This document shows, piece after piece, positions 17,142 to 24,867 of a stretch of DNA of 33,578 bases. The position numbers were made by a program, and so were the translations under genes. The stretch is from the NCBI GenBank assembly GCA_910586445.1, contig CAJUHV010000041.1, positions 1 to 33,578 of the forward strand, given 5' to 3'. Under the pieces are notes generated by a model. The model was not told the origin of the DNA. It did not search any database and saw nothing but the letters and a program-made list of their open reading frames with translations. Origin of the DNA: an uncultured Eubacterium sp. Lineage in GTDB: Bacteria > Bacillota > Clostridia > Lachnospirales > Lachnospiraceae. The stretch's first letter is position 1. Each line of letters opens with the position of its first letter.

Positions 17142-17936
17142 ATGAAAATAGTAATTTTAGCAGGAGGCTTTGGCACCCGCATCAGCGAGGAAAGCCATTT
17201 AAGGCCGAAACCTATGATTGAAATCGGCGGAAAGCCGATTTTGTGGCACATTATGAAGGAATATTCTTATTACGGGTATAACGAATTTATTATATGCGCC
17301 GGTTATAAGCAGCATGTGATCAAAGAATGGTTTGCGGATTACTATTTATATAACAGTGATATTACATTTGATTTTTCAAATGGCGCAGATATGACAGTAC
17401 ATAATAATATTTCTGAATCATGGAAGGTGACGATTATAGATACCGGCTATGAGACAATGACAGGCGGGCGCGTAAAGCGCATACAGCCGTATGTAGAAAA
17501 TGAAACGTTCATGCTGACCTATGGAGACGGGGTGGCGGACATCAATATCAAAGATCTGGCTGAGTTTCATAGAAATCATGGGAAGATTGCTACGCTTACC
17601 GCAGTGTCGGTCAGGCAGCGTTTTGGAACACTGGATATTGATTCACAGGATGATACGATTTTGGCATTCCGGGAAAAATCACGTGCAGACAGCTCCAGGG
17701 TCAATGGAGGATACATGGTGCTGGAGCCGGAAGTGTTCCGCTATATAGAAGGAGACGATACTGTGCTTGAGAAAAAGCCGCTGGCGCAGCTTGCGGCAGA
17801 GGGGCAGCTTGCAGCCTACAGGCATGACGGGTTCTGGAAATGTATGGATACACAGCGGGAAAAGGAGCAGCTGGAGAAGATGATCGCTGAAAATGATGCG
17901 CCGTGGATGGTCTGGGAGAAGCGTCTTAGTTTCTAG
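17142..17936 (+). CDS. rfbF: Glucose-1-phosphate cytidylyltransferase
   Basis: 264 residues, a full-length match to RfbF/AscA. N-terminal nucleotidyltransferase signature ILAGGFGTRISEESHLRPKPMIEIGGKPILWHIMKEY, then TYGDGVADINI (catalytic Asp), FGTLDID, VNGGYMVLEPEVF and FWKCMDTQREKE near the C-terminus. It makes CDP-glucose from CTP and glucose-1-phosphate, the first step to CDP-3,6-dideoxyhexoses. An ideal AGGAGG site precedes the ATG. It is separated by about 14 kb from the other CDP-sugar genes (31.2-33.5 kb), unlike the usual rfbF-rfbG-rfbH order. GC content returns toward the cluster norm here. Confidence 0.95.
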   Translation: MKIVILAGGFGTRISEESHLRPKPMIEIGGKPILWHIMKEYSYYGYNEFIICAGYKQHVIKEWFADYYLYNSDITFDFSNGADMTVHNNISESWKVTIIDTGYETMTGGRVKRIQPYVENETFMLTYGDGVADINIKDLAEFHRNHGKIATLTAVSVRQRFGTLDIDSQDDTILAFREKSRADSSRVNGGYMVLEPEVFRYIEGDDTVLEKKPLAQLAAEGQLAAYRHDGFWKCMDTQREKEQLEKMIAENDAPWMVWEKRLSF

Positions 17937-17978
17937 TAACCATTGTATTTATAGTTTGAAAATGGGAGTAAATGCAGC

Positions 17979-18959
17979 ATGGAAGAAATGAAGTGCAGGG
18001 CACGGGAGGAAAAGAACGGGATAAAGAAAATCAGCGTTACGATCCCGTGCTATAACGAGGAAGAAAATGTATACGAAATGTATGCTGCAGTCACAGAACT
18101 GATGCAGCGGTATGACGGAATCTATGATTATGAAATCTTATTTTCTGACAATGATTCTACGGACGGCACACGTGCCATACTGCGGAATATTGCAGAGGAG
18201 GACAGGCATGTAAAAGTTATAATGAATGCAAGAAATTTTGGGCCAGAGCGTTCTGGATGGAACAGTATGTTCCGTGCAGCGGGAGATGTCGTGGTTAATA
18301 TACCCTGCGACTTTCAAGCGCCGCCTGAGCTGATCCTTCAGGGAATAAAGCTCTGGGAAGAGGGGAGTCTGATTGTCTGCGGGCAGAAACGAAAATCAAG
18401 GGAGAATAAAATTAAATTTTTTTTAAGGCAGGTATTCTATGGCATTATCAAATTAATGAGTGATGTAAAGCAGTATGACAACCTGACAGGACTGATCCTG
18501 ATGGACAGAACGATTATGGAGGCAGTGCGGGCAGCTTATGAGCCGGGGGATGAGTTTCGGTTTCTTATTGCGGACCTGGGCTATAAGATCAGGATTTTGC
18601 AGTATGAGCAGCAGAAGAGGAGGGCGGGAAAGTCGAGCTATAATATGGCCAGATGCTTTGATTTTGCGATTACTTCGCTGGTCAATACCTCGTGGGTGCC
18701 GCTGCGGCTGGCAACTGTAGCAGGGGTGCTTGTATCTGCGGCCTGTTTCCTTCTGGGAGTGGTTTATTTTGTCTATAAGCTGGTGCACTGGGATACGTTT
18801 GATGCAGGAATTGCGCCTCTTTTAATCGGAATGTTTTTTATCGGCTCCGTACAGCTTTTGTTTATAGGGATCGTCGGTGAATATGTAGGCTCCGTTTTAA
18901 GGAAGATCAGCAAAGATCCTTTGGTAGTGGAAGAAGAGACAATTAATTTTGATGAATAG
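17979..18959 (+). CDS. GtrB/ArnC-like polyprenyl-phosphate glycosyltransferase
   Basis: 326 residues. ISVTIPCYNEEENVYEMY opens the GT2 domain, followed by EILFSDNDSTDGT, the long motif ARNFGPERSGWNSMFRAAGD, the metal site NIPCDFQAPPELI, and RRAGKSSYN. Two C-terminal membrane helices (TVAGVLVSAACFLLGVVYFVYKL and PLLIGMFFIGSVQLLFIGIVGEYVG) and a cytoplasmic tail match the GtrB/ArnC pattern. The normal DxD Asp pair reads CDFQAPP here, as in many GtrB enzymes. It is the second enzyme of this class in the locus, so two different lipid-phosphate sugars may be made, matching two GT-C-like proteins. It lies directly before neuB-like, which may bear on its donor. Confidence 0.88.
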   Translation: MEEMKCRAREEKNGIKKISVTIPCYNEEENVYEMYAAVTELMQRYDGIYDYEILFSDNDSTDGTRAILRNIAEEDRHVKVIMNARNFGPERSGWNSMFRAAGDVVVNIPCDFQAPPELILQGIKLWEEGSLIVCGQKRKSRENKIKFFLRQVFYGIIKLMSDVKQYDNLTGLILMDRTIMEAVRAAYEPGDEFRFLIADLGYKIRILQYEQQKRRAGKSSYNMARCFDFAITSLVNTSWVPLRLATVAGVLVSAACFLLGVVYFVYKLVHWDTFDAGIAPLLIGMFFIGSVQLLFIGIVGEYVGSVLRKISKDPLVVEEETINFDE

Positions 18960-18988
18960 AATGTGCATAAGAAAGGAATGGAAGAACA

Positions 18989-19813
18989 ATGAAAGTATTT
19001 ATTACAGCTGAAATAGGAATCAATCATAATGGGGATATGGAGACAGCCAAAAAGCTGATTGATGCGGCTGCAGTAGCAGGATGTGATGCGGTGAAGTTTC
19101 AAAAGCGTACGGTGGAGCTTGTCTATACGAAAGAATATTTGGACAGTCCGCGGAAAAGCCCGTGGGGAGAAACGCAGCGGGCGCAGAAAGAGGGGCTGGA
19201 ATTTGGCAGGGAGGAATATGATAAGATCGATGCATACTGCCGCCAAAAAGGCCTGGAATGGTATGCCTCTGCCTGGGATACTGCCTCACAGGAATTCCTG
19301 CGCACGTATGATTTAAAATATAATAAGGTGGCCTCTGCCATGCTGACAAATGATGAGCTGCTGGAGGCAGTTGCGAAAGAGGGAAAATATACATTTATTG
19401 CAACCGGAATGAGTACATTTGATGAGATCGACCATGCAGTGGACGTATTTAAGCGCAGCAGCTGTCCTTTTGAGCTGATGCACTGCAACAGCACATATCC
19501 AATGCCGCAGGAGGATGCAAATTTAAGGCTGATTCAAGTGCTGGCAGACAGATATGGGTGCCAGGTCGGTTACAGCGGCCATGAGGCAGGAACAATGGTG
19601 AGCACCTGTGCTGTAGCAGCGGGTGCGTCTTCGATTGAACGGCATATTACACTCGACCGGGCTATGTACGGCTCAGATCAGAAGGCATCCATAGAGCCGT
19701 ATGAGCTCTGCAGTCTCGTAAGGGATATACGGGCGGCAGAAAAAATTATGGGCACAGGGGAAAAGACACTGACTGAAGCAGAGGAAGAGGTAAAGAAAAA
19801 GCTGCGCGGATAG
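18989..19813 (+). CDS. NeuB-like sialic acid synthase family protein lacking the SAF domain
   Basis: 274 residues. The NeuB TIM-barrel is clear: ITAEIGINHNGDMETAKKLIDAA, CDAVKFQKR, SAWDTASQEFL, IATGMSTFDEI, MHCNSTYPMPQEDANL, VGYSGHEAG, and GASSIERHITLDRAMYGSDQKASIEP. The family condenses phosphoenolpyruvate with an amino or other aldose sugar to a 2-keto-3-deoxy acid. The protein stops at about the end of the barrel; the roughly 60-residue C-terminal SAF (antifreeze-like) domain, which in NeuB swaps over the partner active site, is missing. No CMP-sugar synthetase or UDP-GlcNAc 2-epimerase is present, so a classic sialic acid is unlikely. The stop codon lies in a short tandem duplication (19805-19835). 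Confidence 0.85.
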   Translation: MKVFITAEIGINHNGDMETAKKLIDAAAVAGCDAVKFQKRTVELVYTKEYLDSPRKSPWGETQRAQKEGLEFGREEYDKIDAYCRQKGLEWYASAWDTASQEFLRTYDLKYNKVASAMLTNDELLEAVAKEGKYTFIATGMSTFDEIDHAVDVFKRSSCPFELMHCNSTYPMPQEDANLRLIQVLADRYGCQVGYSGHEAGTMVSTCAVAAGASSIERHITLDRAMYGSDQKASIEPYELCSLVRDIRAAEKIMGTGEKTLTEAEEEVKKKLRG

Positions 19814-19835
19814 CAGCCTCGCGGATAAGCAGCCG
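19805..19835. repeat. 15/16-bp tandem duplication across the neuB-like stop codon
   Basis: cgcggatagcagcct (19805-19819) is followed directly by cgcggataagcagccg (19820-19835). The first copy contains the TAG stop. It resembles the larger duplication across the stop of GlfT2-like copy A. Confidence 0.8.
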
Positions 19836-19853
19836 TATGGAAAGGATAAAAGA

Positions 19854-20918
19854 ATGATTAAACTTGTAGCATTAGATATAGACGGTGTGCTTACAGACGG
19901 CTCCGTCATGATCGATTCTGACGGAAAGGAACATAAGCAGGTCAGCCTGAAGGATATTGATGCTGTCTTCGAACTTCACCGCAGGGGATTTCAGCTTGCG
20001 GCAGTCACAGGCGAGGACACGGATATTGTAGGTTATTTTGAAAAAAGGTTTCCATGGGATTTCTTTATCCGGGGAAATAAGAAGAAAAAAGAGGCACTGC
20101 TCAGGCTGGAGCAGGAGGCAGGGGTTGACAGAACGCAGGTCTGTTATGCCGGCGATGGGAAATATGATACAGAGCCCCTTGCATATGCGGGGCTTGGAGT
20201 ATGCCCGGCTGATGCAGTCGATCAGGCAAAGCAGGCAGCAGATGTGATACTTCAGACGGATGGAGGCAGAGGCTGCATCTGGGAGCTGGCATCTTTTTTG
20301 ACAAAGTATAATGACAGGGAATGCCCGCATCACTATTTTCTCAATCGTCTGGAAGAACATGCAGGTATTTTTAAAAGGCTGGCGTCAGATCAGCCGCTTA
20401 TGGACGCAGTGATGGACATTGCCGATCGGATTGTCAGCGTCTTTCAAAAGGGCGGCAGCTTGTTTTTGTGCGGCAACGGCGGCAGCGCTGCAGATGCACA
20501 GCATATTGCCACAGAATTTGTCAGCCGGTTTTATACAGAGAGGCCGGGGCTGAATGCAGAGGCGCTGTCTGTAAACACATCTTCTCTGACAGCAATTGGA
20601 AATGATTACAGCTTTGAGCGTGTCTTTGCAAGGCAGCTGGAGGCGAAGGCGCGCCCGGGTGACATGGTGATCGGCATATCTACAAGCGGCAGTTCCGGCA
20701 ATGTGCTGGAGGCGCTGCGGTATGCGCGGAACAATGGAATTTTTTCAGTGCTTTTGATGGGAGGATTTGAAAATCCGAAATTAAACGAGGCAGCAGATGA
20801 TCTGATCAAGGTTCCGTCATTGATTACGCCGCGTATCCAGGAGGCACATATTTTTATCGGGCATGTAATGGCGGAATATGTAGAGCACAAAATGTTTGGA
20901 GGAGGCGTTTTAGAATGA
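19854..20918 (+). CDS. KdsC-like HAD phosphatase fused to GmhA-like SIS isomerase
   Basis: 354 residues. Residues 1 to about 150 form a KdsC-type HAD domain: LDIDGVLTDGSV (nucleophile Asp8, Asp10), AAVTGEDTDIV, RGNKKKKEALLRL and CYAGDGKYDTEPLAYAGLGVCP. Residues about 175-350 form a GmhA-type SIS domain: LFLCGNGGSAADAQHIATEFVSRF, ISTSGSSGNVLEALRYA, and IQEAHIFIGHVMAEYVEH, with Glu and His in the places used by sedoheptulose-7-phosphate isomerase. KdsC frees 2-keto-3-deoxy sugar acids from phosphate; GmhA makes D-glycero-D-manno-heptose 7-phosphate. The fusion, next to neuB-like, points to a heptose- or keto-acid-derived sugar precursor (inference). Its TGA overlaps the next ATG by four bases, so coupling with the ThDP enzyme is likely. 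Confidence 0.9.
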   Translation: MIKLVALDIDGVLTDGSVMIDSDGKEHKQVSLKDIDAVFELHRRGFQLAAVTGEDTDIVGYFEKRFPWDFFIRGNKKKKEALLRLEQEAGVDRTQVCYAGDGKYDTEPLAYAGLGVCPADAVDQAKQAADVILQTDGGRGCIWELASFLTKYNDRECPHHYFLNRLEEHAGIFKRLASDQPLMDAVMDIADRIVSVFQKGGSLFLCGNGGSAADAQHIATEFVSRFYTERPGLNAEALSVNTSSLTAIGNDYSFERVFARQLEAKARPGDMVIGISTSGSSGNVLEALRYARNNGIFSVLLMGGFENPKLNEAADDLIKVPSLITPRIQEAHIFIGHVMAEYVEHKMFGGGVLE

Positions 20919-20989
20919 AGCATCCTACAATGAAGCATCCGGCAGCAAAACTTTCTACAACAAAACTTTCTACAATAAAACTTTCTGAT
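20915..20989. repeat. 15-bp tandem repeats at the 5' end of the ThDP enzyme gene
   Basis: Five consecutive 15-bp units: two of atgaagcatcc-type and three of aaaactttct-type. The start codon lies in unit 1, and a second in-frame ATG in unit 2. Unit changes would keep the frame but alter the N-terminus and the distance to the ribosome site. Confidence 0.92.
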
Positions 20990-22756
20990 TATGTAATGAG
21001 ATTTCTTATGGATAAAGGGATCAGCCATGCGTTTATGCTGCCGGGAGGCGGGGCAATGCATCTGGTAGATTCCCTGGGAAAATCCGGCATGGATTATACC
21101 TGCTTTCTTCATGAGCAGGCGGCTGCGGTGGCAGCAGAGGCGTATGGACAGCACAATAATGTACCGGGGCTTGTGCTTGTTACCTCAGGGCCGGGGGCAA
21201 CTAATGCAGTGACCGGGGTGGCGGCAGGCTGGATTGATTCTACGCCGATGATTGTGATTTCCGGTCAGGCGAAGCGGGAAGATCTGATCGGAGATTCCGG
21301 TGTGCGCCAGTCCGGCTCTCAGGAGGTTCAGATTATTCCGATGGTGGAGCCCGTTACAAAATATGCTGTCCAGGTAATGGAGCCGGCAGGAATACGGTAC
21401 TGTCTGGAGCGGGCCTATCATGAGGCGGTTAGCGGCAGGCCGGGGCCGGTATGGCTTTCGATTCCTCTGGATGTGCAGAATGCCCAGATCGATGTAAATG
21501 TGCTGGAAGGTTATAAGCCGGATATGTGCAGGCAGGCTGATATATCCAAAGAAATAGAACGGACGGCGCAGCTGCTCTTACAGTCGGAGCGTCCGCTTTT
21601 TTTGGCCGGAAATGGGATAAAGCTGGCAGGTGCGCAGGAGGAATTTTACCGTATGATAAAGCTGGCACAGGTTCCGGCTGAAACTACATGGAAGGCTGCG
21701 GATTTATTTGGTGAAGATGATCCACTGTATCTGGGACATCCTGGCAGCATGGGAGACAGGGGAGCCAATCTGATTCTTCAGTCGGCAGACCTTTTGATCT
21801 GTATCGGCAGCAGGCTGGATACCAGCATTACGGCATTTAATGAGGCTCATTTTGGGATGTCGGCAGCAAAAGTGATTGTGGATATTGATCCGTGCGAGCT
21901 CGCGCGAATGCAGGTGCCCAATACGCAGGTCAGCCTTGCCTGTGATGCCGGGCAGTTTATAAAGGAGCTGGCAGACAGGCTGGAAGAAATGGAAAAAAGC
22001 GGAGGGCTGGCAGGCAGACAGCAGCTGTGGAAAAGATGGACAGCGCAAGGGAAGGCGCTGCGCGCACGGTATCCGTCGGTTGTCGGGGCACATGCGGATG
22101 TGCAGGGGCATGTCAGCGCTTATTATTTTATCGGGCAGCTGAGCAGCCTGCTGCGCGAGGATGACGTAATCGTCCCGGAAAGCTCCGGTGCGGCAGGTGA
22201 GATTACTTATCAGGCGTTTCAGCTGAAAAAGGGACAGAAGATGAAGAATGCGGCAGGGCTTGGTTCTATGGGGTTCGGACTGCCGTATGCCATTGGCTCG
22301 TGCATTGCGAACGGAAGGCGCAGGACAATTCTGATTAATGGTGACGGAGCATTTCAGCTGAATATACAGGAGCTTGAAACACTGCACCGTCTAAAGCTGC
22401 CGGTCAAAATCTTTATCTGGAACAATGGGGGCTATGCAAGCATCCGCGCCATGCAGAGGAATAATTTTGACGGGCGCTATGTGGCAAGCAGCAAGGACAG
22501 CGGGCTTTCTATGCCGGATCTATGCCGCGTAGCTGAAGCATACGGCTTTCGTGCCTGCAGGATTGCGGATAACAGGGAGCTGGACAGCATGCTGCCAGAG
22601 CTTTTGGCAGATGATACACCTGTGGTGTGTGAGCTGATGGTGCTGCCGGAGGAAACGGTAAGTCCGAGGACGAGGACGTTTCAGAGGGAAGACGGATCGA
22701 TCGAGAGCTCCAGGCTGGAACATATGTGGCCGCCGGCAGATGAGGAGGGAGAATAA
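20915..22756 (+). CDS. ThDP-dependent enzyme of the acetolactate synthase family
   Basis: 613 residues with the three-domain ALS/pyruvate oxidase layout. N-terminal PYR domain: HAFMLPGGGAMHLVD, catalytic Glu in FLHEQAAAVAAEAYG, TSGPGATNAVTGVA. Central domain with RPLFLAGNGIKLAGAQEE. C-terminal ThDP domain: GLGSMGFGLPYAIGS and GDGAFQLNIQELETL followed by NNGGYASIRAMQ (the GDG...NN motif). In glycan loci such enzymes include YerE, which adds a pyruvate-derived two-carbon unit to a CDP-4-keto-3,6-dideoxyhexose to give a branched octose; a similar role is possible but unproven. GGAGGAGG lies 9 nt before the ATG. The first 25 residues are pentapeptide repeats (MKHPT, MKHPA, AKLST, TKLST, IKLSD); family members normally begin at about the last one. 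Confidence 0.87.
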   Translation: MKHPTMKHPAAKLSTTKLSTIKLSDYVMRFLMDKGISHAFMLPGGGAMHLVDSLGKSGMDYTCFLHEQAAAVAAEAYGQHNNVPGLVLVTSGPGATNAVTGVAAGWIDSTPMIVISGQAKREDLIGDSGVRQSGSQEVQIIPMVEPVTKYAVQVMEPAGIRYCLERAYHEAVSGRPGPVWLSIPLDVQNAQIDVNVLEGYKPDMCRQADISKEIERTAQLLLQSERPLFLAGNGIKLAGAQEEFYRMIKLAQVPAETTWKAADLFGEDDPLYLGHPGSMGDRGANLILQSADLLICIGSRLDTSITAFNEAHFGMSAAKVIVDIDPCELARMQVPNTQVSLACDAGQFIKELADRLEEMEKSGGLAGRQQLWKRWTAQGKALRARYPSVVGAHADVQGHVSAYYFIGQLSSLLREDDVIVPESSGAAGEITYQAFQLKKGQKMKNAAGLGSMGFGLPYAIGSCIANGRRRTILINGDGAFQLNIQELETLHRLKLPVKIFIWNNGGYASIRAMQRNNFDGRYVASSKDSGLSMPDLCRVAEAYGFRACRIADNRELDSMLPELLADDTPVVCELMVLPEETVSPRTRTFQREDGSIESSRLEHMWPPADEEGE

Positions 22757-22757
22757 G

Positions 22758-23840
22758 ATGAAGTACGAGCAGCCGAAAGAAGAAATATTGACAAATAAAG
22801 AGACGGAAAGAAGAAGTGTGCTGAAGCAGAGAAAGCCGCTTGCATATGAAAAGGCAGTCCATATCAACGATAAATTTCTAAGGGGAGAGTGTGCGGCACT
22901 TATCAGTTTTTGTTATGACTATATCTGCAATATGAACTGCGCACACTGCAGTAACAGCGCCTATGCGCCGAAAGATCGCTGCTTTACGATTGAGGATGTG
23001 CGCGAGCTGGCCAGGCAGGCGGATGAAATGGGCCTGTTTCAGTTTGAGCTTTCCGGCGGGGAGCCGCTGATCTTTCCACAGCTGGACCAGATCATTGAGG
23101 CGATAGATCCCAGGCGGTTTCATATCAATGTTACGACAAACGGATACTATCTGGACCGCCAGATGGCAGAACACCTGCGGGAAATCGGCGTGGATAAGGT
23201 GAAGATCAGCGTAGACTGTCAGGAGGCAGAGCTGCATACGATGAAAACAGGAGTCAATGATGCGCATTCACATGCGGTCAGGGCACTGTTTGCAGCAAAG
23301 GAGGCAGGGCTGGAGCCGGTTATGCAGACGGTTGCTACAAGACAGAATACGCAGTCTGAGGAAATGCTGGGCCTTGCCAGATTTGCAAGAGATAACGGAT
23401 TTACTGTGGACGTGGTTCTGGCAAAGCCGGTGGGCAGCTGGGCAGGCAACATGGATGTGCTGGTCAATGAAGATGATATCCGGTATCTGTATGAGCTGAA
23501 CAAGGAATATCCAATGCGCAGGGAGGTGTATCCGGCATATGGGATACATAAAGGATGCGGTACGATGAAGTCATTTATGTGCATTACAAAATATGGAGAC
23601 GTGCTGCCCTGCACGTTTATCCCGATTTCTATCGGCAATATTTTTGAAGAGCCATTAAAAGACATAGTGGACAGGGGAATGAGCATTAAATGGTTCCGCA
23701 GCTGCACAGATCTATGCCCATCCGGGCAGAACCGGTATTTTATTGAAAATTATATCTCAAAATGCTGGGGGCAGGCGCTGCCGCTGTCGTGGAAGGACGT
23801 GTTTACGGATAAGGATTTTGTAAAGAAAGAGGTGGAATAA
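22758..23840 (+). CDS. Radical SAM/SPASM-like protein 1
   Basis: 360 residues. CNMNCAHC (Cys57, Cys61, Cys64) is the CX3CX2C motif for the SAM-binding [4Fe-4S] cluster; FELSGGEPLIFP, NVTTNGYYL and DKVKISVDC complete the radical SAM barrel. A C-terminal auxiliary region has KGCGTMKSFMCITKYGDVLPCTFIPISIGNI and further Cys to SKCWG, as in SPASM/twitch proteins. In glycan loci such enzymes may epimerise, dehydrate or cross-link sugars; a substrate cannot be named. Start: the ATG at 22758 follows the AGGAGG-type site at 22742-22749; an in-frame ATG at 22740 lies within the previous gene. The 3' end lies in a 54-bp direct repeat. TAATG overlaps the next short frame. Confidence 0.88.
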   Translation: MKYEQPKEEILTNKETERRSVLKQRKPLAYEKAVHINDKFLRGECAALISFCYDYICNMNCAHCSNSAYAPKDRCFTIEDVRELARQADEMGLFQFELSGGEPLIFPQLDQIIEAIDPRRFHINVTTNGYYLDRQMAEHLREIGVDKVKISVDCQEAELHTMKTGVNDAHSHAVRALFAAKEAGLEPVMQTVATRQNTQSEEMLGLARFARDNGFTVDVVLAKPVGSWAGNMDVLVNEDDIRYLYELNKEYPMRREVYPAYGIHKGCGTMKSFMCITKYGDVLPCTFIPISIGNIFEEPLKDIVDRGMSIKWFRSCTDLCPSGQNRYFIENYISKCWGQALPLSWKDVFTDKDFVKKEVE

Positions 23841-23871
23841 TGGCGAAGGTGGTAAAGGCAACAACAGAATT
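23818..23871 (+). repeat. 54-bp direct repeat, left copy
   Basis: 50 of 54 bases match 24814-24867. This copy holds the last codons and stop of radical SAM 1 and an ATG reading MAKVVKATTE. The two copies are 996 bp apart and bracket the methyltransferase gene. Confidence 0.93.
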
Positions 23872-23935
23872 TCGTAAAAAGAATGTAATTTTAGGAGTGC
23901 TTATAGATTATGAAATGTTTTGTATGCGGGAGTAA
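23840..23935 (+). pseudogene. 31-residue remnant of a radical SAM 2-type N-terminus
   Basis: ATG at 23840 opens a 31-codon frame beginning MAKVVKATTEFRK, which matches the MAKVIKATTELRQ start of radical SAM 2. After about 11 codons the resemblance ends, and it stops at 23933-23935, overlapping the methyltransferase start at 23910. It is best read as the severed start of radical SAM 2, copied or left behind when the methyltransferase was inserted. If translated, its ribosomes would terminate just past the methyltransferase ATG, so it could act as a coupling leader. Confidence 0.7.
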
Positions 23936-24819
23936 AGAGCTGATTCGGCGGCCTACGGTAATGTCAGGCTTTTTGTGTGCGAAAATATCTGGGGGGGGGT
24001 ATAGGGCAGAATGAAAATGAGAGAGTTTTTTTGTGCCACTGCAAAAACTGTTCTTTTTCTTTTTATGACAGACGCCTGACGGAAGAAGAGGCTGGGCGTC
24101 TGTATAAAGATTACCGTGGAGAAGGCTATCAGAAACTGAGGGAAAAATATGACTGCTGGTATACAGTAAAGGTGAATAATGCCTTAAACAATGATGTGAC
24201 AGCGTTGAAAGAACAAAAAAGGATCATAAATAAACTGATCAAAGAAAATATACAAAAAGAGCTGAAATATGCACTGGATTTTGGCGGAAACAGGGGAGAA
24301 AGCTTTACCAAATGCATCGGGACGGTAAGGAAATACGTTTATGATATTTCGGGAGTAAAAACCGTTTCGGGAGTGGAACGTATTTGTGATTACAAAGAAC
24401 TGCTGCAGCATTCATTTGATTTTATTATGTGCAATATGACGTTGGAGCACGTATCAGACCCTGCGCTTCTTGTAAGACAGCTGTATGAAATTGCTTCTGA
24501 TCAGACATATCTTTATGCGGAAGTACCGAGCGAGAATCCTTTTCAGAAGAATAAGTTTTCTGTTTTTAAAAATCTGGAGCTTATGTTCAATCCGTATTAT
24601 AGCTGCCGAAAGCTGATCAAGCATTATTTTCACCTGAGAAAGCAGCCTTATATGCCGATGACGGAGCATATCAATTTTTTTACGCCAAAAGCATTCGTGA
24701 TGTTAATGACATTAAATGGATTTGAAGTGATCGATGTACAGGAAAACTATGAACGGGGAGCACTGGGAAAAGGAAAGGTTTTATCTATTTTATGTAGAAA
24801 AAGACCAAAGATATTGTAA
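23910..24819 (+). CDS. Class I SAM methyltransferase with N-terminal zinc ribbon, out of frame at a G9 run
   Basis: The ATG at 23910, with AGGAG 13-17 nt upstream, reads MKCFVCGSKELIRRPTVMSG and FLCAKISGGG, then stops at 24012-24014. One G fewer in the run at 23991-23999 (eight, or eleven) joins it to the next frame, which ends at 24819, for about 302 residues. The joined protein has two Cys pairs (CFVC; CHCKNC, then FSFYDRRL) typical of the zinc ribbon on sugar C-methyltransferases. A SAM domain follows: ALDFGGNRGESF, FIMCNMTLEHVSDP, YAEVPSENPFQ and EHINFFTPKAF. The GTG at 23977 has no ribosome site and would lose the first Cys pair, so it is not a credible start. As read, the gene is off. 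The stop falls in the right direct repeat. Confidence 0.85.
23991..23999. repeat. Poly-G tract 2 (G9), frame-breaking
   Basis: Nine G encoding Gly28-30 of the methyltransferase, between the two zinc-ribbon Cys pairs. Eight or eleven G restore the frame; nine gives a 34-residue product. Confidence 0.92.
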
Positions 24820-24867
24820 AGAAAGAGGTAGAACAATGGCGAAGGTGATAAAGGCTACAACAGAATT
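24814..24867 (+). repeat. 54-bp direct repeat, right copy
   Basis: Matches 23818-23871 with four mismatches. This copy carries the last codon and stop of the methyltransferase (TTG TAA) and the ribosome site and first ten codons of radical SAM 2. Recombination with the left copy would remove exactly 996 bp and leave radical SAM 1 and 2 intact and adjacent. Confidence 0.93.

Noticed and set aside
20915..22756. Ordinary acetolactate synthase for branched amino acids
   Set aside because: No small-subunit gene (ilvN/ilvH) or ilv gene nearby, and it overlaps sugar genes by ATGA; the family is ALS-like but the context is glycan synthesis.
23977..24819. Methyltransferase starting at GTG 23977
   Set aside because: No ribosome site and loss of the first zinc-ribbon Cys pair; the ATG at 23910 fits better with a G8 tract.
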